The notes below the pieces were generated by a model. It was not told where the DNA came from. It saw nothing but the letters and a program-made list of their open reading frames with translations, and made no database searches. A stretch of DNA of 64,000 nucleotides from NORP110 sp051251595 (GTDB lineage Bacteria; Pseudomonadota; Alphaproteobacteria; Rhodobacterales; Rhodobacteraceae), in assembly GCA_051251595.1 (NCBI GenBank), contig JBPOFA010000001.1, positions 479,172 through 543,171 of the forward strand, read 5' to 3'. Shown here one piece after another: positions 42,806 to 50,738 of this stretch (positions within the stretch are counted from its first letter, which is position 1; each line of letters starts with the position of its first letter). Both the position numbers and the translations under genes were made by a program.

Positions 42806-43968
42806 CCGGCGAGGTAGGTTTTCACACGCTCTAGGGCGCGGCGGATATTTTCCTGACTGTTGGCATAGCTGAGCCGGATGTAACCTTCGCCCAAAATGCC
42901 GAAATCCGGTCCGCCAATCACGGCGACGCCAGTGTCTTCCAGCAAGGAAGAGGCCAGAGGCTTTGCCAGTCGCCCGGTGTCCTTGATATTGGGGAAGGCA
43001 TAAAATGCGCCCTTGGGCGTGATACAGCTGACGCCCGGAATGTCGTTCAGCAGATCGACGACCAGTTTGCGCCGTGCATCAAATTCTGCAACCATCGCAA
43101 CAACAGCATCCTGTGGCCCGTTCAGGGCCTCGATCGCGGCATATTGCGACGGAGCATTGACGCAGGACCACGCGTTCACCGCGAGTTTGCGGGCGTTGTT
43201 GTAGAGTTCTTCTGGCCAGATCGAATAGCCCATGCGCCAGCCGGTCATGGCATAGGTCTTGGACCAGCCGTTCAGGACGATCAGACGGTCGCGGATTTCC
43301 GGGTAGGTCAGCAGGCTGACATGCTCTTCGCCATCGTAAAGCATCTGGTCATAGATTTCGTCAGACATGATCGCCACTTCGGGGTGGTCGGCCAGCCCGG
43401 CGACAAGCTTATCAATCTCGGCCTTTGGGGTGACGCCGCCGCAGGGGTTGGCGGGCGAATTGAGGATGATCAGGCGTGTCTGTGGCGTGATCAGGTCCAG
43501 CGTTTCTTCGGCGGAAAAGGCGAACCCGTTTTCTTCACGGATCGGAATTGGGATAGGATTGGCACCAGTGAATTCGATCATGGACCGATAGATCGGGAAA
43601 CCCGGATCAGGGTAAAGGATATCCGCGCCCGGTTCGCCGAACATTTGGATCGCTGTGAACATGGTGACCTTGCCACCGGGCACGATGAGGACGGAATCTG
43701 GATTCACCTCTACGTTCAGGCGACGGTGCAAATCGGCAGAGACCGCTTCGCGCAGGGCAGGGATGCCGGTGGCGGGCGTGTACCCGTGATGCCCGTCGCG
43801 CAGCGCCTTTACGGCGGCCTCGACGATGTTTTCAGGGGTTGGGAAATCTGGCTGGCCAATGCCGAGGTTGATGACATCCATGCCACCTGCGGCCAGCTCA
43901 CCAGCGCGGGCCAAAACGGCAAAGGCGTTTTCTTCGCCGATACGGTTAAAACCATCGATTGTTTTCAT
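42802..43968 (-). CDS. Class I/II PLP-dependent aminotransferase
   Basis: This 388-residue fold-type I aminotransferase of the aspartate aminotransferase superfamily starts MKTIDGFNRIGEENAFAVLARAGELAAGG. Then come INLGIGQPDFPTPENIVEAA, HGYTPATGIPALREAV, the PLP contacts NSPANPCGG and MSDEIYDQM, the catalytic lysine LNGWSKTYAMTGWRMGY, and the distal Arg IRLSYANS. GGGAGAG upstream sets ATG 43968. The specificity (Asp, Ala or aromatic) cannot be fixed. It is downstream of petC but separated by a terminator. Confidence 0.92.
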   Translation of the reverse strand: MKTIDGFNRIGEENAFAVLARAGELAAGGMDVINLGIGQPDFPTPENIVEAAVKALRDGHHGYTPATGIPALREAVSADLHRRLNVEVNPDSVLIVPGGKVTMFTAIQMFGEPGADILYPDPGFPIYRSMIEFTGANPIPIPIREENGFAFSAEETLDLITPQTRLIILNSPANPCGGVTPKAEIDKLVAGLADHPEVAIMSDEIYDQMLYDGEEHVSLLTYPEIRDRLIVLNGWSKTYAMTGWRMGYSIWPEELYNNARKLAVNAWSCVNAPSQYAAIEALNGPQDAVVAMVAEFDARRKLVVDLLNDIPGVSCITPKGAFYAFPNIKDTGRLAKPLASSLLEDTGVAVIGGPDFGILGEGYIRLSYANSQENIRRALERVKTYLAG

Positions 43969-44044
43969 CAAAATCTCTCCCAAGGCTAAGTTGGTTCCAG
44001 ATAGCAGCCCAGTTCAACGGCTGCATCCCAAAACGACAGGGCAC

Positions 44045-44073
44045 AAAAAACGCGCCCCGAAAGGCGCGTTTTG
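44045..44073 (-). terminator. Rho-independent terminator of petABC
   Basis: CGCGCC (44051) and GGCGCG (44063) form a stem extended by A-T pairs on both sides; read on the minus strand it is followed by TTTTTTGTGC. It lies 31 bp after the petC stop and separates petABC from the aminotransferase gene. Confidence 0.85.
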
Positions 44074-44103
44074 TAAAGAGTTTGGATGGGGTCGAAAAAC
44101 CGC

Positions 44104-44889
44104 TTAGCTGTCTTCGTCTTTGTGCTTGAACGGGGCCCACAAACGTTTGTTTGTCAGGTACAACAGCACCGAAAGCAGTCCCAGGAAGAGTACAGCAACA
44201 AAGCCGACCTGCTTGCGCACCATCATTTTTGGCTCTGCGGCCCACATCAGGAATGCAGCGACGTCTTCGGCCTCATGATGCAGATCGTTTGAATGCCCGT
44301 CGGCATACTCCACATCGCCCCCGGAAAGTGGCGGGCCCATTGCGATATATCCGCTAGGGAAGATACTGTTTTCGTACAGTATCGCGCCGGCTTCTTCTTT
44401 TTCTTCGCCAGTGTAGCCATTCAAGAGTGCGACGATGTATTCTGGTCCGCCCATGCCTTTGAGCAGCTGGTTGATGCCAAGACCGGCAGGACCATGAAAG
44501 CCAGCACGTGCTTTGGCCATCAAGGACAGATCAGGCGCATTGCTCAGAGAGCTGTGCGGGAAGTGGTCTGTTGGCAGCGCTGTGCGGAAATCATCCAGTT
44601 CGGCATCAAACACTTCGAACTGCGCGGCATAGGCCCGCACCTGATCTTCGCTATAGCCCAGATCTTCCAGTTCGCGGAACGCCACGTATTTCAAGCCGTG
44701 ACATGCAGAACAAACCTCTGTGTAGACCTGCAGGCCACGCTGCAACTGGGCCTGATCATATTTGCCAAACGGTCCATCAAACGAAAACTTGATGTTCTCG
44801 ACATGACCGCCTTCGCCGCCAGCGGCAAATGCGCCGCCGGTTGCGATTGCCAGTGCCGCAAAGGCTGAAAGGGTTAGTTTCCTAATCAT
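44104..44889 (-). CDS. petC: Cytochrome bc1 complex, cytochrome c1
   Basis: This 261-residue c1 subunit has a signal peptide (MIRKLTLSAFAALAIATGGAFA), the haem c motif VCSACHGLKYVAF (CxxCH), the acidic loop FDAELDDFRTALP, APDLSLMAKAR, PSGYIAMGPPLSGGDVEYADG carrying the Met ligand region, and a C-terminal anchor span VGFVAVLFLGLLSVLLYL. It passes electrons from the Rieske centre to cytochrome c. AAAGGA precedes ATG 44889. Last gene of petABC. Confidence 0.97.
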   Translation of the reverse strand: MIRKLTLSAFAALAIATGGAFAAGGEGGHVENIKFSFDGPFGKYDQAQLQRGLQVYTEVCSACHGLKYVAFRELEDLGYSEDQVRAYAAQFEVFDAELDDFRTALPTDHFPHSSLSNAPDLSLMAKARAGFHGPAGLGINQLLKGMGGPEYIVALLNGYTGEEKEEAGAILYENSIFPSGYIAMGPPLSGGDVEYADGHSNDLHHEAEDVAAFLMWAAEPKMMVRKQVGFVAVLFLGLLSVLLYLTNKRLWAPFKHKDEDS

Positions 44890-44903
44890 TGGTCTTGATC
44901 CTT

Positions 44904-46226
44904 TCACTCTGCCGGCGTCTTGGAAGACGGGTAGTGATTGTTAAAGTCTTCTTCGATCGTTTCCGGCGGTGTCAGCGGCTTTTCGACGATGCCCAGGATC
45001 GGCAGGATCACCAGGAAATACGCAAACCAGTATGTTGCGCCGATCAGGGCGATTGTCGAATAGGGCGGTTCAGCAGGCATAGCGCCACACCACATCAGGA
45101 CAACGAAATCCAGAACCAACAGGTAGAACCACCATTTGAACATAGGGCGATACCGGCCAGACCGTACGGATGATGTATCGAGCCATGGAACAAGCGCCAT
45201 CACAAAGATCGCACCGAACATCGCAAGCACACCAAAGAACTTGGCGTCGACAATGCCGCCAGTGACAAAGCTGGCAATCTGCACGACCCAGACATCAGCC
45301 GTAAAGGCACGCAGGATCGCATAGAACGGCAGGTAGTACCATTCGGGCACGATATGGGCTGGCGTCGACAGGGCGTTGGCTTCGATATAGTTGTCAGGGT
45401 GGCCCAGGAAGTTTGGCATAAAGCCAACAACCGCAAAGAAGATCACCAACACGACACAAAGCGCATACAAGTCTTTGATGACGAAATATGGCCAGAACGG
45501 AAGCGTGTCTTTCTGTGCTTCAGCTTTGGATTTGCGCCGAACCTCTACACCAGTTGGGTTGTTGTTGCCTGTCGTGTGGAAGGCCCAGATATGAACGATG
45601 ACCAGACCAGCAATGATGAACGGCAGCAGGTAGTGAAGTGAGAAGAAGCGGTTCAGCGTTGCGTTGCCAACTGCGGGTCCGCCCAGCAACCACGTCTGCA
45701 GTGCTTCACCCACGAAAGGAATCGCACCAAACAGGCCGGTGATAACCGTTGCGCCCCAGAAAGACATCTGACCCCAAGGCAAAACATAGCCAAGGAACCC
45801 GGTTGCCATCATCGCGAGGTAGATCAACATGCCGATGATCCACGTAACTTCGCGAGGAGCCTTGTAAGACCCGTAGAACAAGCCGCGGAAGATGTGGATA
45901 TAAACAGCAAAGAAGAACAGCGACGCGCCGTTCATGTGAACATACCGAATCACGGCGCCGCCATTCACGTTGCGCATAATGTGTTCGATGCTGTTCATTG
46001 CCAGATCAACATGCGGCGTATAATGCATCGCCAGAACGATGCCGGTTACGATTTGCATGACCAGGCAGAATGCCAAAACGATGCCCCAGATCCACCACCA
46101 GTTCAGGTTCTTTGGGGTTGGGATCATCAATGTATTGTACAAAAGGCCGACAACGGGAAGCCGTGTGTCTAGCCATTTTTCGAACCCGGATTTGGGTTCA
46201 TAATGGTCGTGTGGAATACCAGCCAT
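44904..46226 (-). CDS. petB: Cytochrome bc1 complex, cytochrome b
   Basis: This 440-residue integral membrane protein has eight or nine spans and binds two b haems and both quinone sites. Seen: NLNWWWIWGIVLAFCLVMQIVTG, haem ligands in MNGASLFFFAVYIHIFRGLFYGSY and SLHYLLPFIIAGLVIVHIWAFH, the Qo-site LGYVLPWGQMSFWGATVIT, and PEWYYLPFYAILRAF (PEWY). Proteobacterial-type full length. It lies between petA and petC with short spacers. Confidence 0.98.
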   Translation of the reverse strand: MAGIPHDHYEPKSGFEKWLDTRLPVVGLLYNTLMIPTPKNLNWWWIWGIVLAFCLVMQIVTGIVLAMHYTPHVDLAMNSIEHIMRNVNGGAVIRYVHMNGASLFFFAVYIHIFRGLFYGSYKAPREVTWIIGMLIYLAMMATGFLGYVLPWGQMSFWGATVITGLFGAIPFVGEALQTWLLGGPAVGNATLNRFFSLHYLLPFIIAGLVIVHIWAFHTTGNNNPTGVEVRRKSKAEAQKDTLPFWPYFVIKDLYALCVVLVIFFAVVGFMPNFLGHPDNYIEANALSTPAHIVPEWYYLPFYAILRAFTADVWVVQIASFVTGGIVDAKFFGVLAMFGAIFVMALVPWLDTSSVRSGRYRPMFKWWFYLLVLDFVVLMWCGAMPAEPPYSTIALIGATYWFAYFLVILPILGIVEKPLTPPETIEEDFNNHYPSSKTPAE

Positions 46227-46237
46227 TTTTCGCTCCG

Positions 46238-46798
46238 TTATCCGAGTGTAATTGTTGAGTCGTCATTCAGCATGGCGACAGGAACGGGAAGGTTTTCGGG
46301 TGCCGGTCCCTTACGAATTCGCCCGGCCGCATCATAATGCGATCCGTGGCAAGGGCAGAACCAACCGTCGAAATCACCAGCATCTGCAAGCGGAACACAG
46401 CCCAAATGGGTGCAAACACCCATCATCACCAGCCATTTTCCGTCTTCGCTCAACGCACGGTTTTTATCTGACGCATCCGCTTCAGCGCCCAGATTGGCGT
46501 TGCGCGCGTGATTGTCTGGCAATTCTTCCAGATTTACATCCAGTGAGCTTGCGATATCGTCCTCTGTCCGGTTGCGGATGAAAACGGGCTTGCCCAGCCA
46601 TTTGACGGTAAGCTGAGCACCAGGTTCAATTCCTGAAATATCCACGCGGATAGAGGACAGAGCCTGTACGTCCGCAGAGGGGTTCATCTGGTTGACCAAA
46701 GGCCAGACCGCTGCACCTGCGGCAACTGTACCTGCACCTGCTGTTGCATAGTACAGGAAATCGCGGCGGGTGCCTTCGTGATCGTCGGCGTGGGACAC
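46238..46798 (-). CDS. petA: Cytochrome bc1 complex, Rieske iron-sulfur protein
   Basis: This 186-residue protein has a Tat-type signal-anchor (GTRRDFLYYATAGAGTVAAGAAVWPLV) and cluster-binding motifs CTHLGCVPLA and FCPCHGSHYDAAGRI, giving the Cys-His/Cys-His 2Fe-2S site. It takes electrons from quinol and hands them to cytochrome c1. It is first in the petABC operon. A GGCCAC/GTGGCC hairpin at 46857-46876 lies in the upstream leader; its role is unclear. Confidence 0.97.
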   Translation of the reverse strand: MSHADDHEGTRRDFLYYATAGAGTVAAGAAVWPLVNQMNPSADVQALSSIRVDISGIEPGAQLTVKWLGKPVFIRNRTEDDIASSLDVNLEELPDNHARNANLGAEADASDKNRALSEDGKWLVMMGVCTHLGCVPLADAGDFDGWFCPCHGSHYDAAGRIRKGPAPENLPVPVAMLNDDSTITLG

Positions 46799-47058
46799 GA
46801 GCGTTTCTCCATTCTTCGGCTGGTTGGACCCAGCCTAAACCTTAGGGGCCACGGTTCCCTGTGGCCTTCGATTTTGGCTTTTAACCGCGCATATGGTCGG
46901 CGTCCAGCGGACATTCGGGCGCAGTCGGCACAACCTGTGGCAAGTTTGCGCTGTCAAACCTGTCGATCACCGAATTTTAACGATTTTTGGTTGATCTGTT
47001 GTCTATGTATATTAGTTTGAATTGGGGGCGTCATTATTGGTTGCAAGGAGCGACCGAA

Positions 47059-47709
47059 ATGCGTGCTGCCCTGTTGGCCCTTTGTGGTGCTGTTCTTCTG
47101 CCCGGTTTGGCATATGCCCAGACCGAACTTAGTGTTTATGGTGGATTGGAACGGGCTGCTGACAGTCAGGTCTCTGGGCGTGACCCGTCAAGTTCTGGGG
47201 CCTTTTCGTTCACCTCTGTATGGGATGATCCGTCCATATCCGACACGTCGAATTACGGTCTGCGGGTAACGTGGTGGCAGGATGACTCTGTTGGTTGGGG
47301 CCTTGCCTATAGCCGGTCCAGCATGGGCGCAAATGACAGGGTCTTGTCGGATAACAATTTGACATCAATGAATTTTTCGGACGGGTTGAACCTGTTTACC
47401 GTCAATGCGTTCAGACGTTGGCCTGATGCTTTCGACGGGGTTACGCCCTATGTCGGTGGCGGGGTTGGTTTCGCTGTTCCGCGAATTGACTATGGAACGG
47501 GGGCCAATCGCACCAACGAATATCAGCTCTCTGGTCCGGCGTTGAAATGGATGGCGGGGGCACGTTACCCGATTAATGAAACCCTGTCTGTGTTTGGCGA
47601 GTATCAGGGCAGCTATTCCGTCAACAGCTTTGATCTGAAAAGCGATGGAAATCTGGACACGCGAATCTTAACCGGTGCCGTCAATCTGGGCTTGAGCCTG
47701 GGATTCTAG
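47059..47709 (+). CDS. Outer-membrane beta-barrel protein
   Basis: This 216-residue protein has a signal peptide (MRAALLALCGAVLLPGLAYAQ) and alternating beta-strand pattern including YGLRVTWWQDDSVGWGLAYSRSSMG, VTPYVGGGVGFAVPRIDY, WMAGARYPINETLSVFGEYQG and TGAVNLGLSLGF. The C-terminal Phe is the classical outer-membrane insertion signal. It resembles the OmpA-like/OmpW-size eight-strand barrels but no specific family is certain. AAGGAG precedes ATG 47059. Monocistronic; 260 bp separate it from petA. Confidence 0.83.
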   Translation: MRAALLALCGAVLLPGLAYAQTELSVYGGLERAADSQVSGRDPSSSGAFSFTSVWDDPSISDTSNYGLRVTWWQDDSVGWGLAYSRSSMGANDRVLSDNNLTSMNFSDGLNLFTVNAFRRWPDAFDGVTPYVGGGVGFAVPRIDYGTGANRTNEYQLSGPALKWMAGARYPINETLSVFGEYQGSYSVNSFDLKSDGNLDTRILTGAVNLGLSLGF

Positions 47710-47766
47710 GCGACAGCGTTGCGATCTTGTAACAGTCTTCAGGGATTCTCGCGCTTTTCTGAAGCT

Positions 47767-48375
47767 CTACCCAACCGGCAGGGTTGCCTGAAAACTTTCG
47801 CGCTGGCTGTAGCGATCAAACCACAGTGCCAGCGCGTCATTGCCAATGCGCCAATCCCGATCGGGCATTCTGAAATCGCAATAGCCCAAGGCACAGGCCG
47901 TCGCGATTTGTCCCATATTATGGGGGCCGGACAGATGACTGATCCAACGGGTATTCAACGTGCCAATGGCGCGATGCGCCTTGGCCCATTGAGCGTCCAT
48001 AATCTCATTGGATTGTTGTTCCGGTTTGCGCAGCCGCGTTTCGTAGGCAATCGCCAAGGCCGCCTCCAAAATGCCGTCGGCAGTCGCTTCAATCGTCAAA
48101 ACGTCCCACAAACGGGCGCCATCCAGGTAAAGGCCCGACTGGGCACGATCATCCAGATAACGGCAAATGACACGGCTGTCATAAATCGCCGGCCCGTCCG
48201 CCCGTTCCAACGCGGGAACCTTGCCCAAAGGATTTTGCGCCACGGGCATGCCGGAAGAATCAAGCGGCGTCCCTTTTGAAGGGATAAGTTCGACGCTGTC
48301 GATCAGGCCGGTTTCGTGCAGAACCATCGTCACCTTGCGTACAAAAGGCGACGTCGTCGAATGATAAAGCTTCAT
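47767..48375 (-). CDS. Glutathione S-transferase family protein
   Basis: This 202-residue GST has an N-domain KLYHSTTSPFVRKVTMVLHETG, QNPLGKVPALERADGPAIYDSRVICRYLDD (cis-Pro and glutathione site) and a helical C-domain with HNMGQIATACALGYCDFRMPDRDWR. It resembles the YibF-like subgroup. It is unrelated in detail to the GST at 20425. The ATG at 48375 lies 1 bp after the stop of the upstream 92-residue gene, suggesting coupling. Confidence 0.92.
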   Translation of the reverse strand: MKLYHSTTSPFVRKVTMVLHETGLIDSVELIPSKGTPLDSSGMPVAQNPLGKVPALERADGPAIYDSRVICRYLDDRAQSGLYLDGARLWDVLTIEATADGILEAALAIAYETRLRKPEQQSNEIMDAQWAKAHRAIGTLNTRWISHLSGPHNMGQIATACALGYCDFRMPDRDWRIGNDALALWFDRYSQRESFQATLPVG

Positions 48376-48376
48376 T

Positions 48377-48655
48377 TCAGACCTTTTTGAACCGAATACG
48401 TCCAAGCGCCGTGACATCAATTTCAAGACCAGGCCCAGTCTTGCCGACCCTCACCGTGCGGCTGTATCGCACCGCGCTGTTCATCTGATCCGCGTCACGG
48501 CGAACGCTTAGACCTTCGTTGACATCATCCATTGCTTCTTCACCGCGCTGATCGAAATGTGCCCTTTCGATACGCCGACTAACAGCATAGGTGGCAAGCG
48601 CAACTGCGCCATAGCGGATGGCAAAACCGGCAATCGGTGCAATCGGTAAAGGCAT
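48377..48655 (-). CDS. Small conserved-looking protein of unknown function
   Basis: Not recognised. The 92-residue protein has an N-terminal hydrophobic helix (MPLPIAPIAGFAIRYGAVALATYA), then a charged segment RRIERAHFDQRGEEAMDDVNEGLSVRRDADQMNSAVRY and a basic C-terminus ending IRFKKV. It may be a peripheral or single-span membrane protein. AGGAG lies directly upstream of ATG 48655. Its stop is next to the GST start, so the two probably share a transcript. Confidence 0.75.
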   Translation of the reverse strand: MPLPIAPIAGFAIRYGAVALATYAVSRRIERAHFDQRGEEAMDDVNEGLSVRRDADQMNSAVRYSRTVRVGKTGPGLEIDVTALGRIRFKKV

Positions 48656-48707
48656 TGAAATCTCCTTTTCAGATAAAAACCTAAGCACCGGTGGGCGAAT
48701 TGTCCAA

Positions 48708-49331
48708 TCAACTTTGTTGTGGGGTTCGCATCGCAGCGGACAAAGCGGCCAGTTCCTGACCGATTTCCGTCTTTGCAATTTCATCCGCTGCACTGATTCG
48801 GGCCGCTTCGGTCTTGTTCTGCCCAAGCTTCCAGGTGCCATCGACCTGAGACAGTTTCATCCGGCAGGGTACAATCATCCGCATCAGCTTTTTCAACGCT
48901 TCGTCAGAGACTTTGTCAATTAACCAAGGTGGCTTGGGCTCCAGCCGCGCTTCAAACTGGGCCGAAAGCTCTACCAAATGCGAATGCAGGTCGTCCTGGT
49001 CGCGCAGTTCTAGGTGCCCGCGCAGATGAACAGCGATGTAATTCCAGGTCGGAACCTGATCCGGGATCCCATACCAGTCCGGTGAAATATATCCATCTGG
49101 TCCCGACACGGCCAAAACAGCTTCTGCGCCAGACCCAATCGCGCGCGCAATCGGATTTGATCGGACAAGGTGAAAATCCAGGAAACTGCCGTCAGGGGAA
49201 AGCACAAAAGGGATATGCGCCAATAAGGGCACCGGATCGGCGTTCATGGAAAGAATGCCAAAGCTGCGGTCACGCACGAACGCCAAATTCTCGGCGTTCG
49301 TGATTTGTCGAAAAATGGGATTCGGATGCAT
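48708..49331 (-). CDS. FMN-binding PaiB-family protein
   Basis: This 207-residue protein of the PaiB split-barrel FMN-binding family contains MHPNPIFRQITNAENLAFVRDRSFGIL at the N-terminus, AHIPFVLS, FHLVRSNPIARAIGSGAEAVLAVSGPDGYISPDWYG and VPTWNYIAVHLRGHLEL, all diagnostic. The family was named as negative regulators of sporulation and protease genes in Bacillus; in Proteobacteria the role is unknown. It is monocistronic or first in a small operon with the two genes to its left. Confidence 0.9.
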   Translation of the reverse strand: MHPNPIFRQITNAENLAFVRDRSFGILSMNADPVPLLAHIPFVLSPDGSFLDFHLVRSNPIARAIGSGAEAVLAVSGPDGYISPDWYGIPDQVPTWNYIAVHLRGHLELRDQDDLHSHLVELSAQFEARLEPKPPWLIDKVSDEALKKLMRMIVPCRMKLSQVDGTWKLGQNKTEAARISAADEIAKTEIGQELAALSAAMRTPQQS

Positions 49332-49400
49332 CGGTTCGTTTTGCCAATCGTTTTTGCCGAGTGATTGATTCTAGCGCCGACCCGAATACATGGCCAGAGC

Positions 49401-49661
49401 CTACCACATGGCAATTAGACCGGCGGCCGTGGTGCCGGATTGAAGAATCTTCAGGGTGCGAACAGCCAGAATTGTCCCGGATTGTACGTTTTGAAACGTA
49501 ACAACCTGCCCGCTTTGCATCTCGGCGACGACATCGCCTGTTTGACCCACGTAAATCGCCCGCGACACCGCTGCGAGCGGCACCGTATCGTTCGGCGCGA
49601 TTTCGATTGCGCTTGTCGCCGGCGAGGTCAGAGTGGCCGGAAAATCTTTGAATTGATCCAT
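49401..49661 (-). CDS. Spike-base protein, RCAP_rcc01079/GhsA-like
   Basis: This 86-residue protein reads DFPATLTSPATSAIEIAPND, then TVPLAAVSRAIYVGQTGDVV and SGTTAAGLIAMW. From memory this pattern (APND...LAAVSRAIYVGxxGDVxxxMxxGxxVTFxxVxxGTxLxxR...GTTAAGLxAxW) matches the spike-base family of R. capsulatus rcc01079 (GhsA), a head spike component of the gene transfer agent. No GTA structural genes flank it here. GGAAA lies upstream of ATG 49661. It sits 208 bp from the exopolysaccharide kinase gene, in the same orientation. Confidence 0.75.
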   Translation of the reverse strand: MDQFKDFPATLTSPATSAIEIAPNDTVPLAAVSRAIYVGQTGDVVAEMQSGQVVTFQNVQSGTILAVRTLKILQSGTTAAGLIAMW

Positions 49662-49734
49662 ATTTTTTCCAATAGTTAACGACCAAAGAACAAGCGCGTC
49701 GGAACGCGCGTGGCTGGTCTGCTCAAATGTACAT

Positions 49735-49771
49735 AAATAAGCCCGGTCAACCGGTGTCAGGTTGGCCGGGC
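49735..49771 (-). terminator. Candidate terminator of the left exopolysaccharide arm
   Basis: GCCCGGTCAACC (49741) and GGTTGGCCGGGC (49760) form a 12-bp stem with one mismatch and a 7-base loop. Read on the minus strand it is followed by TTATTTATG. It lies 98 bp after the stop of the BY-kinase gene and upstream of the spike-base gene. The weak U-tract makes it a moderate call. Confidence 0.55.
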
Positions 49772-49868
49772 AAATCCGGTTTCTAATGAAACAAGCTGAA
49801 CATCTTGTTAACGAATGGGGTGCTGCTTTTGGTGTAGGTCGCAGTAGTGGAGTTAAGTCTCTGAAAAA

Positions 49869-50693
49869 TCAGTAATAATCGTAGTCATAGCCATGGTCTT
49901 CATCGGCGTAACGACATTTATTCAAGACAACACCCAGCACATTTGTCAATTCTGACAGCTCTTTTTCGCAAATATCCAGCTGTGCCACGGTGGTGCTGTC
50001 TGCCGCACTTACCAACAAGCCACAATCCACAGATGGAAGGAAGCCAACATTGTCGTCAGTCGCCAGCATCGGCGGCATATCAATAATTACGAAATCCGGC
50101 TTAAATGTTTCACGGATTTCTTCCAGACGTTGCTGAGTCTTTTTGGACTGCAACAGCTCTGACGGATTATGCGCAGGTTTGTTGTTCAACCCAATCGCCA
50201 GGTTATCCCCGAATCGCACCAGTTGCTGTTCTGCGCTAACTTTTCCTTCAAGGACGCTGTGGAAATTTTCGGAAGGTTTGTGGGCCAAGACTTTGTTCAA
50301 AGCGGGACGGCGCAGATCCAGATCCAGCAAGAGAATGCGGAAGTCAGATTGTCTGGCAAGGCTGATCGCGAGATTGGCGCATACGGTTGTCTTGCCACAG
50401 CCGGCATTGGGTGAGGTGACGGCCAGCGTTGACCAGTTGTTGTCGCGCATCAGTTTAAGTGTGCGAGAGCGCAACAAATCATAGGGGCCTGATTGTTTCG
50501 TATTGGACAGCGCCGTGATCCGGTGATTTCGCGCAACCATGTTGGAAATCTTGATTTCCTTCAGGCTGGACCAAACGGTTTCCGGTTTCGGTGGCTCTGC
50601 GACAGGCTCTGCCACTGCCACAGCGTCCGTTTCCATCTGAATGGTTCGACGGCTTTGCCGGGCTTTCTCAAGTGCTGCTTCTAGTCGTTCCAT
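49869..50693 (-). CDS. Bacterial tyrosine kinase (CpsD/CapB-type) for exopolysaccharide
   Basis: This 274-residue cytoplasmic BY-kinase has Walker A VTSPNAGCGKTTVCANLAISLA, Walker A' ILLLDLDLRRPALNKVL and Walker B FVIIDMPPMLATDD. The C-terminus carries a tyrosine cluster (YADEDHGYDYDYY), the autophosphorylation tail. It would phosphorylate itself when activated by the co-polymerase encoded upstream and so control chain length and export. An N-terminal coiled segment (LEAALEKARQSRRTIQ) precedes the kinase. Third gene of the leftward arm. Confidence 0.92.
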   Translation of the reverse strand: MERLEAALEKARQSRRTIQMETDAVAVAEPVAEPPKPETVWSSLKEIKISNMVARNHRITALSNTKQSGPYDLLRSRTLKLMRDNNWSTLAVTSPNAGCGKTTVCANLAISLARQSDFRILLLDLDLRRPALNKVLAHKPSENFHSVLEGKVSAEQQLVRFGDNLAIGLNNKPAHNPSELLQSKKTQQRLEEIRETFKPDFVIIDMPPMLATDDNVGFLPSVDCGLLVSAADSTTVAQLDICEKELSELTNVLGVVLNKCRYADEDHGYDYDYY

Positions 50694-50738
50694 GCCTGGT
50701 ACCTTATCTTCAATTTCCTGTCTTGATCCTGGGTCGGA

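Noticed and set aside
46857..46876. GGCCAC/GTGGCC hairpin upstream of petA as a terminator
   Set aside because: There is no T-run on either side; it may be an RNA structure in the petA leader but nothing supports termination.
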